A stretch of DNA of 64,000 nt, taken from contig NZ_CP042467.1 in assembly GCF_007993755.1 (NCBI RefSeq), forward strand, positions 3,124,001-3,188,000, given 5' to 3'. The position numbers and the translations under genes are program-made. Under the pieces are notes generated by a model. The model was not told where the DNA came from. It made no database searches and worked only from the letters and a program-made list of their open reading frames with translations. Positions 25,701 to 33,999 of this stretch are shown here, piece by piece. Within the stretch, counting starts at the first letter, position 1, and each line of letters opens with the position of its first letter. This stretch comes from Microvenator marinus. GTDB lineage: Bacteria > Myxococcota_A > Bradymonadia > Bradymonadales > Bradymonadaceae.

Positions 25701-25997
25701 GCCTGCCTACCTAATTCAGAGCAGCTTCAATCCAACTTACCACGTGGTCGCGAGTGGGCAGAGAATTCAGGGCTATGGTACGACTCCGGACTTCGTAGAC
25801 GTATTCATACCGTCCCCTCGATCAAAAAGGTTGCTCCGGCCGAAGCCGATATGCAACGATACTTTGGAGCAACTGCGCCTACTGTTCATTCGATGGTAGT
25901 TCGACTTGAGGACCTTGGACTCATAACACGTAAGAAAGGCAAGGGGCGGACGATAGAGATACTGGTCGACCCCAAAGACCTCCCTGAACTTGAGTAG
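25693..25997 (+). pseudogene. Frameshifted winged-helix (LexA/MarR-like) DNA-binding protein
   Basis: The 3' part (about 25800-25997) encodes VAPAEADMQRYFGATAPTVHSMVVRLEDLGLITRKKGKGRTIE and ends PKDLPELE, a well-known small winged-helix family whose members are ~90-110 residues. Its own frame has no start codon after the stop at 25698 that would give the N-terminal helix. The missing start lies in another frame from the ATG at 25693 (MRKPAYLIQ... to PDFVDVFI), which overlaps the end of osmC by 8 bases. A one-base slip near 25800-25815 would join them. It also overlaps the convergent gene at 25921 by 77 bases. Either a pseudogene or a sequence error. Confidence 0.5.
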
Positions 25998-26370
25998 TCA
26001 ACTGATCAAAACTACTGTGGTCGTGTACTAGTTTTTTAGTTTTCGAGAAAAGTCCTTCGGATTGGATTGCTAAACCAACGGGCAAATCATCCATATCGAC
26101 AGTGAAAACCAAAAACTGGCCAGAATTTCCGTTCCCATAAACCTTGATTTTGACGGAGACTTGGAAACCCTCAAAGCTTCCCTTCATAAAGCCTGGGTTG
26201 TGTACGAAACCAAGATTTTGTGCCGTAGAGTTCCAATCCACCAGTTGTTGATTTCTCTGTTTGGCCATCCGAAGTGCCATCCAAATAAAGGCTACAAAAA
26301 CCACTAAAAAAAGACTCGCCACTATCGCCGTTGATATGAGCATCAGTCTCATTTCTGCTTCAGCTTCCAT
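25921..26370 (-). CDS. Membrane-anchored hypothetical protein
   Basis: 149 residues with one N-terminal membrane helix (about 8-32, LISTAIVASLFLVVFVAFIWMAL) and a soluble part with NLGFVHNPGFMKGSFEGFQVSVKIKVYG, as in small DUF3137-like proteins. Its ATG overlaps the stop of the response regulator by one base, so it is the last gene of that operon. The 3' end overlaps the convergent winged-helix remnant by 77 bases and the last residues (LWGRPVSLSSAPCLSYVL) look non-native, so the C-terminus may be truncated. Confidence 0.6.
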   Translation of the reverse strand: MEAEAEMRLMLISTAIVASLFLVVFVAFIWMALRMAKQRNQQLVDWNSTAQNLGFVHNPGFMKGSFEGFQVSVKIKVYGNGNSGQFLVFTVDMDDLPVGLAIQSEGLFSKTKKLVHDHSSFDQLTTQVQGGLWGRPVSLSSAPCLSYVL

Positions 26371-27734
26371 TATTCGCCTTCGGGCACATTAAATTTCGGA
26401 TCGTCTGTGTTTTCACAAGCATTTTTCTCGAGGCGGTACAACAAAACATGTCGTGGAATATTGAGGTATCGCGCCGTCGCCGATTGGTTTCCGTCGAACT
26501 TTTGAAGTGATGCAAGAATCACATCGTGCTCTAGTTGAAACAGGTCGAGGCCTTCTTCCGGGAGTACAAACGGCAACTCATTTGAGGTCGGATTTGGCAA
26601 AGATGTGTTCGTCTGGAGTTCACCCAACACGTCTCCATCGCTCAACAACATCATCCGACGAACAGCGTTTTCAAGTTCTCGAATATTCCCTGGCCAGTCG
26701 GCTGAAGCAAGTTGACGATCTAGTTCGGCTGAAATCGAAAACTGATTGTCGGGCGCGTGTTTCCTCAAGAAATGGCGTGCCAAAACCGGGATGTCCTCCC
26801 GTCTTTCCCGCAATGGTGGCACGCGAATAGGAATGACATTTAGACGGTAAAAGAGGTCTGGGCGGAACGTGCCGTCACCGATTTTTTCTTCCAAGTTCTG
26901 ATGTGTCGCTGCAACGATTCGAACATCCACGGATTCTGGGGTGGACGATCCGACCACATCAATCTCGCCTTCTTGAAGCACACGGAGCAACTTTGCTTGG
27001 AGTCGGGGAGACATCTCGCCGATCTCATCCAAGAAGAGAGTGCCACCGGTTGCGGCTCGAAATTTCCCATCTGCATCGGCGTTCGCCCCTGTGAATGCAC
27101 CCCGTTTGTGCCCGAAAAGGGTGCTTTCCAAGAGGTCGTCGGGAATGGCCGCGCAGTTCACTGCGATGAACGGTTTCAATCGGCGAAGGGAACGTTCGTG
27201 GACGGCCCGGGCGACCAATTCTTTTCCAGTTCCGCTCTCACCAAGAATGAGGATGGATGCGTCGTTCTCGGCGACTTTATCCACCAAACGTAGAACCTCA
27301 TTCATCGCCGGGCTGGAAGCGACGATGGCGTGTTTGTTCGCGCGAAATCGTGCGTTCTCCACACGAAGTTGGCGGTGGTTGCTGGCCGTATCAAGCAAGG
27401 CGAGGAACGCCGGCATGTTGACTGGTTTTTCTACATAGTGAAACGCGCCATTTCGCATCGCTGAAATCGCCGTATCAATGTTCCCATATGCAGTCATAAC
27501 GATGATCACGGCATTCGGGTCTTGCTTGAGAATTTGCTCCAGTACCTTAACGCCATTTAATTTGGGCATTTTCAGGTCGGTGATGACCAAAAGATGCTCG
27601 TCCGCATCGTATTTACTCAGGCCATCGACACCATCCAGGGCGAGATCGACTTCCCAACCTTCTTCAGCGAGGCGAAATGACATCACTTCGCGAAGTGATG
27701 CGTCATCCTCAATCAACAACAACTTACGCTTCAT
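26370..27734 (-). CDS. NtrC-type sigma-54 response regulator
   Basis: 454 residues from the ATG at 27734 (an in-frame ATG 12 bases upstream is also possible). Receiver domain with Asp10/Asp11 and phosphorylation site Asp53 (VITDLKMPK), Lys near 103. AAA+ domain with Walker A GESGTGKE, the sigma-54 contact loop GAFTGA, Walker B GGTLFLDEIGE and the R-finger region FRPDLFYRLNVIPI. A Fis-type helix-turn-helix closes the protein (NQSATARYLNIPRHVLLYRL). It activates sigma-54 promoters when phosphorylated by the neighbouring kinase, whose gene it overlaps by 11 bases. Confidence 0.94.
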   Translation of the reverse strand: MKRKLLLIEDDASLREVMSFRLAEEGWEVDLALDGVDGLSKYDADEHLLVITDLKMPKLNGVKVLEQILKQDPNAVIIVMTAYGNIDTAISAMRNGAFHYVEKPVNMPAFLALLDTASNHRQLRVENARFRANKHAIVASSPAMNEVLRLVDKVAENDASILILGESGTGKELVARAVHERSLRRLKPFIAVNCAAIPDDLLESTLFGHKRGAFTGANADADGKFRAATGGTLFLDEIGEMSPRLQAKLLRVLQEGEIDVVGSSTPESVDVRIVAATHQNLEEKIGDGTFRPDLFYRLNVIPIRVPPLRERREDIPVLARHFLRKHAPDNQFSISAELDRQLASADWPGNIRELENAVRRMMLLSDGDVLGELQTNTSLPNPTSNELPFVLPEEGLDLFQLEHDVILASLQKFDGNQSATARYLNIPRHVLLYRLEKNACENTDDPKFNVPEGE

Positions 27735-28806
27735 TTGGTGCCTCAAAAATTACCCAAAACACAGTATCAACATCTGTGGATTCAACTTCCATGTACCCAC
27801 CATGATTGTCCATAATCATATGGGAAATCGACAGCCCTAAACCCGTACCTGTTTCCTCGGTGGTCACAAAAGGATCAAAAATTCTATCGGCGAAGTCGGG
27901 TCGAATTCCACCGCCATTATCGCGCACAGAAATAAAAGCACGAGTTTCGCTGTGAAATGTTTTTTTCCCACACATGATCTCAACCATGGGAAACTTCACG
28001 TCTTTGGTGGCACGAATCGCGTTTAACACAAGGTTAAGCAAGACTTGTTTGATTTGATCGTGGTCAGCACGCACCAACACAGGCGTCTCACTGGTTCTCA
28101 CCGTGAAAATAGAATTGTCTATCATTTCACCAAACTCCACAGTTTGCTCGACAATTTCATTCAGGTTAATTTCAGTGCGTTGTGTTTCGGTGTTTCTAGC
28201 GAACAATAGAAATTTGGCCACCAATCGAGTCAACCGTTCAATTTCGATTAAAAGGACCTGAGACATTCGATATTTGGGGTGTTCTTCCTTGAATTCGGTG
28301 GCTAATGCCTCTGCGCTGCCTTTGATGGATGCCAGCGGGTTCCGAATCTCGTGGGCAACTCCAGCGAGCATCTCCCCCAAGGCACTCAACTTTCCGGCAC
28401 GAATAAGCTGGGCTTCCATGGATTGTCTCTCGATCAACGAATCTTCCAATTTATGTTTTACGGCACGTTCACGATCGACCAACCATCCAGTTAGCGCTCC
28501 CACTACGACATAAAGCAATATTTCCAACACCTTGTCGATTGTAGGTGCGGGATCATGGTGCGCGGAAAAAAAGGCGTGTGGAATATAGGCGAGGCTAACC
28601 AAAAGGGCGATTAGGCTTCCGCCTCGAAGACCGTACGCAAATGAGCCGATCAAAATCGGAAGATAGTAGAGGCGCCGATATACGTTGTGAAACGCTATCT
28701 CGATCGTATCTGTAGCGAAGTGGCTGACGGTAATCACGAAGATTAACGCGAGACTCAACGCGATTAGTGTTCGCGGTGATTCAAAGATTTTTAGTCGTTC
28801 ATACAT
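27724..28806 (-). CDS. Membrane sensor histidine kinase
   Basis: 360 residues. Residues ~14-110 hold four or five membrane helices (LIALSLALIFVITVSHFA ... ILLYVVVGALTGWLV) with no sizeable periplasmic loop, so the signal is probably sensed in the membrane. A short coiled linker leads to the H box with His152 (AHEIRNPLASIKG), N box (LLNLVLNAIRA), G1 (DNGGGIRPDF) and G2 (GTGLGLSI). It pairs with the NtrC-type regulator encoded next and overlapping. The WGR gene ends 8 bases upstream, so all four genes from 31298 to 25921 may be cotranscribed. Confidence 0.93.
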   Translation of the reverse strand: MYERLKIFESPRTLIALSLALIFVITVSHFATDTIEIAFHNVYRRLYYLPILIGSFAYGLRGGSLIALLVSLAYIPHAFFSAHHDPAPTIDKVLEILLYVVVGALTGWLVDRERAVKHKLEDSLIERQSMEAQLIRAGKLSALGEMLAGVAHEIRNPLASIKGSAEALATEFKEEHPKYRMSQVLLIEIERLTRLVAKFLLFARNTETQRTEINLNEIVEQTVEFGEMIDNSIFTVRTSETPVLVRADHDQIKQVLLNLVLNAIRATKDVKFPMVEIMCGKKTFHSETRAFISVRDNGGGIRPDFADRIFDPFVTTEETGTGLGLSISHMIMDNHGGYMEVESTDVDTVFWVIFEAPNEA

Positions 28807-28814
28807 AGGCTCAC

Positions 28815-31298
28815 TCAGTCCTCACTTGGGTACCTGAAACCAGCAACAAGACACACCGGCGCACCGTCCTCGCCCAATCCCCAGAACATCTTGTGCATGG
28901 TCGCAATCTCACCCACATAAACCGCAGCCACCTGATTGTCGTCGGTCAAAACGACGCCATCGGTCGTGGCATCCTCGAACGTTTTTTGCGCATCATTCGC
29001 GAGTTCATCAAGTTTAGCGCTCGCGTCAAGCCAGCAAAAAGTGATGAGGTTGCTAACATGTATCGCTTTCTTACCCTTCGTGGTCTTCGCTTCTTCCCAG
29101 CTCGCCGGCGCGCTCTGTGCAAACCGCAACATAACTGCCTCGACACCGGCCGTCGGCAGCGCATCCAGGTCCGCGTCGCTCCAGTAAACTGTAACCGGAT
29201 GGTTTCCTTTAGGGACTTCACGATCCAACTCCACACTGCCTATATCAAGCGCATCAGGACTGCCCACCGACAGCCGCCCGGACGCGATTGCAAGCGTTCC
29301 CGTAGCATCGCTGGTCGCAAGATGCGGCCAGACCGTGGCCAGGTAGCGTGCGCCTTTTTTGATATCACCATCGACCACCGGCAGCGGAGGAGCACCGCCG
29401 GTCAGGTCTGACACCGTCGCGTCGTCGAGCCGACTGTAGTTGATAATCAGATGCGCGCCCGCGTCGTTTTTGCCGGCCAGATGCCGGACCAGAGCCGCAC
29501 TTCCGCGTGACCCCATAGCAGTGAAACCCGACTCAATATCGTCGCCGTCCTGGTCGTTTGTGAAACGTTTACGCCGTGCAACCAGCATTTCAACACCCTG
29601 GTCGAGCGCCGAATCACTCGCCAACGCCAGCAGATCCAACTTTCGCGGCATCTCGTCCTTGAGCGTGGCCAAAATCACTGCATCTCGCCGGTCTTGCGGC
29701 AGACGTTTAAGCACCAATCCATAGTTGGAGATCGGAATCAACAGCGGATCCCAGGCCGGATCAATGCTCTCGGCACCCAGTGCAATATAGGTAATACCTG
29801 CCCGGAGCCCCTCGCGCTGCTTCCTGGTACTAAAATCCTCATCGCTCCCGGTGATCGCATGAAACGCCTCAAGAATCGTCGGAATACCCGCAACGCCGAC
29901 CGGCTCCAGTGACGCTCCATAATAATGTTGAATCTCCGGATCACCGCACAGTTCGGCGAAGCGCGCCTTGTCGTAGAATGCACCCAACCCCACAGCCGCC
30001 ACTATGCGCGCCTTCGGCTTTTTTTCGGCCATCGCCGCGTCCACAAGAGCCAACACACGTTCCCGGCCAAAAGCCCGTAACGCCTCGGCATACAGTTTAC
30101 CTTCGGGTTCAGGGACATCGGGGCCGGCGTCGAGTTGGAGGTAGGCGTCGAGTTTTTTGGGCACTGGTTGGCCCTCACGAACCAAGGCGGCGCCGGCCAT
30201 CAACGCCAACCGAGCTGCAATCCGCCCCTTTACGTAACCATCCAACGCTACCTTGGCGTTTATTTTGGCGAGCATCGCGAGCAGGTCCGTGGACGAGTCC
30301 TGGCGCGCGGCCAGCACACGGCATTGAAAGCCATAGACATCGTTCGAAGCCTCGAGAAGCTCGGGTAAATCCTCCAACGAAGCTTGCAAAAAATACGGCT
30401 CGATTCGCCAGCCCCGACCGTGCTGATGCGAACCAGCTCGCGACGCTTCGGCAATCAACATCGGCTCAAAATCCTCACGTGGTGCAAGGTGAGAAGCCAG
30501 CTCTGCTACTCGGTCCAGTCGGTCATGAAGCCGCAAACGAACGAGCGCTTTGTCCACTAAAAACCAAGCCGACGCTGACCGCGCCCGACAATCCATATGA
30601 TGCCGCACCAGCTCTACAAGCTGTGCCGAATCAGGTGCCTCAGTCTCAAGACCCAGGCGCCGACGAACGAATGGCAGCGCGCGAGCGACATTAGGCCCGA
30701 GTTTCGCCGCTGCAAGTTCCTTCGGCGCACGCCACGCTGCGTGCATGAGCAACGTATCCACAAACTCCGGGTAATTATCTAACAACCACAACACGTTGCG
30801 ATTCGCCTCAAACGTCTTGGGCACCCGTTCAAGCACCGCAACAAGCTCGCTCGGACTCGCCCACTCCACGTCCTCAGCCAGCGTTGGGAGCTGTGCCGTC
30901 AGCGCTTTGGCCGGCAATAAGCCGTTTGCAGCCATAGTCCAGAGCAGCGGCATCGCCCGCCGCGCTGTCACTTGACTCTTGAGATATTTGATCGAATTCG
31001 ACGCATATTCCCGCTTGGCAGCTACCTTTTTTGCCAACGCGACCAACTCTGCATCGACTGGATCTTTGTTAATCGAAGCTTTTTCAACCGTGGCGCCGAC
31101 CAGCCCATACCCTTTGCCAGTCTTCTCGCGCATCAACTTCGCAGCCGCTTTCCGGGCCTCATCCTCGTCCGGAAAACTCTTAACCTGCTCCTTTCCTGCA
31201 GACCCGATTCGCCCATACTGGACCACAAGATCGCTACCCCGTACTTCCCATTGCCAGAACTTTGCAGTTGTGCCTTCCACGAGCTCGTAACGTTCCAT
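28815..31298 (-). CDS. Large WGR domain protein
   Basis: 827 residues from the ATG at 31298, chosen for AAGGA 7 bases upstream; a GTG 6 bases earlier is possible. Residues 1 to ~75 are a WGR domain (KFWQWEVRGSDLVVQYGRIGSAGKEQVKSFPDEDEA), known from PARPs and MolR-like proteins to bind nucleic acid or DNA ends. The rest is a long helical-repeat body (armadillo/HEAT-like, e.g. ARALPFVRRRLGLE, KARIVAAVGLGAFYDKARF) with a compact C-terminal domain. No enzyme motif was seen. It is richer in GC than the two-component genes it precedes, so the four genes may have been assembled from different sources. Confidence 0.8.
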   Translation of the reverse strand: MERYELVEGTTAKFWQWEVRGSDLVVQYGRIGSAGKEQVKSFPDEDEARKAAAKLMREKTGKGYGLVGATVEKASINKDPVDAELVALAKKVAAKREYASNSIKYLKSQVTARRAMPLLWTMAANGLLPAKALTAQLPTLAEDVEWASPSELVAVLERVPKTFEANRNVLWLLDNYPEFVDTLLMHAAWRAPKELAAAKLGPNVARALPFVRRRLGLETEAPDSAQLVELVRHHMDCRARSASAWFLVDKALVRLRLHDRLDRVAELASHLAPREDFEPMLIAEASRAGSHQHGRGWRIEPYFLQASLEDLPELLEASNDVYGFQCRVLAARQDSSTDLLAMLAKINAKVALDGYVKGRIAARLALMAGAALVREGQPVPKKLDAYLQLDAGPDVPEPEGKLYAEALRAFGRERVLALVDAAMAEKKPKARIVAAVGLGAFYDKARFAELCGDPEIQHYYGASLEPVGVAGIPTILEAFHAITGSDEDFSTRKQREGLRAGITYIALGAESIDPAWDPLLIPISNYGLVLKRLPQDRRDAVILATLKDEMPRKLDLLALASDSALDQGVEMLVARRKRFTNDQDGDDIESGFTAMGSRGSAALVRHLAGKNDAGAHLIINYSRLDDATVSDLTGGAPPLPVVDGDIKKGARYLATVWPHLATSDATGTLAIASGRLSVGSPDALDIGSVELDREVPKGNHPVTVYWSDADLDALPTAGVEAVMLRFAQSAPASWEEAKTTKGKKAIHVSNLITFCWLDASAKLDELANDAQKTFEDATTDGVVLTDDNQVAAVYVGEIATMHKMFWGLGEDGAPVCLVAGFRYPSED

Positions 31299-31443
31299 GA
31301 TCACATCCTTTTTAGATAATTATATCCAGTATTCGATATCCATTACGTGCCAGCGGAACACGGGTGGCATGAGCCATGCACTGTTTGAGCCAAGCGTGAA
31401 AAATGCTGAGTTACACGTGATATTAGGAACACATCTGGAGAAT

Positions 31444-31479
31444 AGTCGACACCCCTTGTACAGAAGTCTACACCCTTGG
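31444..31479. promoter_or_regulatory. Direct repeat, candidate operator upstream of YHS lipoprotein
   Basis: AGTCGACACCCCTTG (31444-31458) and AGTCTACACCCTTGG (31465-31479) start 21 bases apart, two helical turns. They lie in the 241-base gap between the divergent WGR and YHS genes, which holds no coding frame, and about 60 bases before the YHS start. The second half-site (reverse complement GTGTAGACT) shares TGTAGA with repeats before merR and before the 46.7-47.0 kb lipoprotein. A metal-responsive repressor site is one reading. Confidence 0.4.
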
Positions 31480-31539
31480 TGGATGGGCGTTTGAAAAGGG
31501 GCGTCGATGACGCGTTCAGGAACACACACAGGAAGTAGA

Positions 31540-31935
31540 ATGAAGAATGCACTGTTGGTAATTTTTGTTTTGGGCTCATTGTCATGCGGATCGAAGCAAG
31601 CAGTCGAACCTGATGGAGCCGTCGAACCCGAGACGACTACTCAAAAGATGAATGAAGAAGCGCCCGAACCTATGACGGGACCAGCCACCGCGACCAGTGA
31701 TGTGCTCCCTAACGACGGGACTCGCAAAGTAGGTGATGTCACAACATGTCCGGTTACCCATGATGTTTTTACAATCAGTGCGACTTCGCCCTCGTCAACT
31801 CATGAGGGGAAAACGTACTACTTTTGCTGCAAAGGTTGCGTGAAAGATTTTGACGCCAACCCTGCCGAGTTTCTGTCAGGTGCGAAGTCCGCGGCGGCCG
31901 CACCAGAGCATGATCACCATGATCACGCTCACTAA
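31540..31935 (+). CDS. YHS/TRASH domain lipoprotein
   Basis: 131 residues from the ATG at 31540, which has AGGAAG 5 bases upstream. Lipobox LGSLSC (Cys at 16), an acidic Thr/Pro linker to ~65, then a YHS metal-binding domain: VTTCPVTHDVFTISATS and TYYFCCKGCVKDFDANPAEFL. A His-rich tail (EHDHHDHAH) follows. Such proteins bind Cu or similar soft metals in the periplasm. It opens the + strand part of the metal island, ahead of a disrupted gene and copB, and is probably induced by metal. Confidence 0.88.
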   Translation: MKNALLVIFVLGSLSCGSKQAVEPDGAVEPETTTQKMNEEAPEPMTGPATATSDVLPNDGTRKVGDVTTCPVTHDVFTISATSPSSTHEGKTYYFCCKGCVKDFDANPAEFLSGAKSAAAAPEHDHHDHAH

Positions 31936-31966
31936 CTGCAACAAGTCGAAAAGGAGCTTCAAATTG

Positions 31967-32053
31967 ATGTCCCAAAACATGTGGTCAAACGTGTGTGGAG
32001 TGACGAAGAACGGCACACTAGTACACGACCACAGTGATTGTGAGTGGTTGAAT
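31967..32053 (+). pseudogene. 5' fragment of a gene interrupted at the IS630 remnant
   Basis: AAGGAG stands 10 bases before the ATG at 31967. The frame reads MSQNMWSNVCGVTKNGTLVH then DHSDCEWLN and runs into the IS630 remnant at about 32054, where it soon stops. The good ribosome site and the same reading phase as the large frame after the insertion (ending 33973) suggest both are halves of one gene. No family is recognisable in so short a piece. Confidence 0.45.
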
Positions 32054-32980
32054 CTACGCATATTTGGGGCTTCCTTCAAGATGGCCTGGGCGAAGCCTGT
32101 TTCTTAACTCGTTCCAGAATCGTCTCAATGTGCTGTCCGTTGGCACATCCGTTCCGGAGCCAAGCTCAAGGTTTTTTGGGGGGTTAAGTGAACCGGTTTT
32201 AAGGGGCCCAGCTGAATCTGTTTCTGGGGAGGTGATGGCCTCTTGGTTGTTAGGTCTTGCAGTGAGCAATGTTGGAACGGGATAGTGACGACCAAGTTTG
32301 TGGCGCGCGCCTTCGACATCAAAGAGCCAGTTTATCCCAGCCTCTTCCTGGTTGCGGGCTGTCTGCCATGCGGTCACCTCTTGTCTGAGTAACTCGATGG
32401 ATGGGATTCGGCGGTCAAGGCACTGCCTTGAGAGCGCACCGATCTCAATCTCGACCATGTTCAGCCAGCTGGCGTGTTTTGGTGTGTAGTGAAACTCGAG
32501 TCGGCTTGCAATGCGCCGTGCCTCTTCGGGCTCGAAGCGCTCATACAACGCAGATATGCGGTGCGTGTTCAGGTTATCGAGCACGACACGGATTCGCTTC
32601 GCCTCGGGGTAGTGCGTGTCGACAAGCGCTCGCATTTGATCTGCGAAGTCGTCCAAGGTGCGACGTTCGGTGACATCGACATTTCTCCAACAGCGATGGC
32701 GATCGAATACGACAAAGAGGTTGGCGGTACCATGGCGGCGGTATTCATAGTCGATTCGGGCGGCTTGTCCTGGTGCCGGCAGAACAGCAACACGGGTCTC
32801 TCCGATAAGCTGAATTGGCGTCTCGTCGAAGTTGACCACCGGGAACTGCGGGTCGTAGAGCATTTGGGTTTCTACGTCGACCCCTTTATGCGCCCAGAAT
32901 GGGCCAGGGAGTTCTTGAGGGTAGTCCTCGGTGCGGATGCTGCCGTCGAACCAACCTTGGAGGTGTGCAAGGAACTTCAA
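32054..32980 (-). mobile_element. IS630-family transposase remnant, N-terminally truncated
   Basis: The DDE catalytic domain is intact: first Asp in FDETPIQLIGETRVAVLPAPGQ, second in VLDNLNTHRISALYE, Glu in TPKHASWLNMVEIEIGALS, followed by RQCLDRRIPS. Missing is the ~110-residue helix-turn-helix part that full IS630 transposases (about 340-370 residues) carry before the first Asp; homology seems to begin near DVETQMLYDPQFPVV (about 32890). After GRHYPVP the last ~75 residues are non-family read-through. Terminal inverted repeats and TA duplications were not found, so it is a fossil rather than a mobile copy. Confidence 0.8.
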
Positions 32981-33973
32981 ACCTTCTTCCGCACGGGGTT
33001 GAGAGACCGGATATGTGATGCCTTCTGGACCAACCCATCCAAACTACCATTAGCAATTATTGGGACGCGAAGTCGGGCGAAGGAAGTTCTACTTTGTCAG
33101 ATTCCCAGTGGGCCACAGGATCTTCTGCCGCTTCTCATCGACGTGGTGAAGGAGAATTCCGAAGGGTCCATTCGGTTGAGTGCCATCGAAAATATTCTTC
33201 AGGCACAGGGATTTCGAACCATTAGTCAACAGGTGCCGCAAGACGCACTTCAAGATATTCCTCTGGAGAGTTTGCGCAACCACGTTTCAACTTACAGCCG
33301 ATCATGGGGGCATAACGGACTCAAGAAAGGGGACTTTAGTGACGTTTTGGCGGTTTCGTTCGTGGGAGTTATTGACGACGTCATAGGACTTGCGAATCGA
33401 TTTTCTGGGCTGCTTTCCAAGCACCTGTCTCCCAAATTCGGTCTGAACATGCAAGATTTCTTAGAGCATATTCGCCAACTACGTCGACTGCGGCGAGCGG
33501 TCCAAAATTGGCTGGAAAGTCCTATTACTGGCGTGAACTTCGCCGGTGTCGAAGCGTTGTTACACTTGTTCCCAACCATCGAAACCGACTTGAGAAAAGA
33601 ACTCACGCCGGCGATTTATGATGCGCTGGAACAGGCGTCGAAAGAAACTCTGAAGTCAGCAGATGCGGTTCGACTGCTCAGCGAAGCGATCAAAGAGATA
33701 GGTGAAGATTACGCCACAATACTCTTTGGATACTGGAAAGCCTCTGAAATCGAAGGTCGTCAGCTAATCAAGAACATCGTGCAGCTCACAGGTGCTCTAA
33801 AACACAAAGAGGGAAGTCTTCAACGTGTAGCGGAAGTGGAGAAACTCACGGCCGGCTCAGTAGGTTTCTACCTATGCAAAATGAAAACACCCACAGAATC
33901 CCTGGAGTCGACCTTGATGCATTCGCGAGACTGGCACGATAGTTGCTCCTTCTTTATGTCGACTGGTTGTTAA
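32888..33973 (+). CDS. Hypothetical protein, probably 5'-truncated by the IS630 remnant
   Basis: The open frame continues leftwards antisense through the IS630 remnant; the first in-frame ATG at the edge is 32888 (361 residues), but the native start may be the fragment at 31967. The protein is helical and soluble, with KLPLAIIGTRSRAKEVLLCQI near the start, a central SFVGVIDDVIGLANRFSGLL and ILFGYWKASEIEGRQLIKNIV later. No family was recognised. Its place between the YHS lipoprotein and copB, 26 bases before copB, suggests it belonged to a copper operon. Confidence 0.5.
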   Translation: MRPEWAREFLRVVLGADAAVEPTLEVCKELQTFFRTGLRDRICDAFWTNPSKLPLAIIGTRSRAKEVLLCQIPSGPQDLLPLLIDVVKENSEGSIRLSAIENILQAQGFRTISQQVPQDALQDIPLESLRNHVSTYSRSWGHNGLKKGDFSDVLAVSFVGVIDDVIGLANRFSGLLSKHLSPKFGLNMQDFLEHIRQLRRLRRAVQNWLESPITGVNFAGVEALLHLFPTIETDLRKELTPAIYDALEQASKETLKSADAVRLLSEAIKEIGEDYATILFGYWKASEIEGRQLIKNIVQLTGALKHKEGSLQRVAEVEKLTAGSVGFYLCKMKTPTESLESTLMHSRDWHDSCSFFMSTGC

Positions 33974-33999
33974 TTGTCTGAACCACCAAGGAGTAAATA

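Noticed and set aside
32054-32980. Complete, active IS630 element
   Set aside because: The N-terminal DNA-binding part is missing and no terminal inverted repeats or TA duplication could be found.
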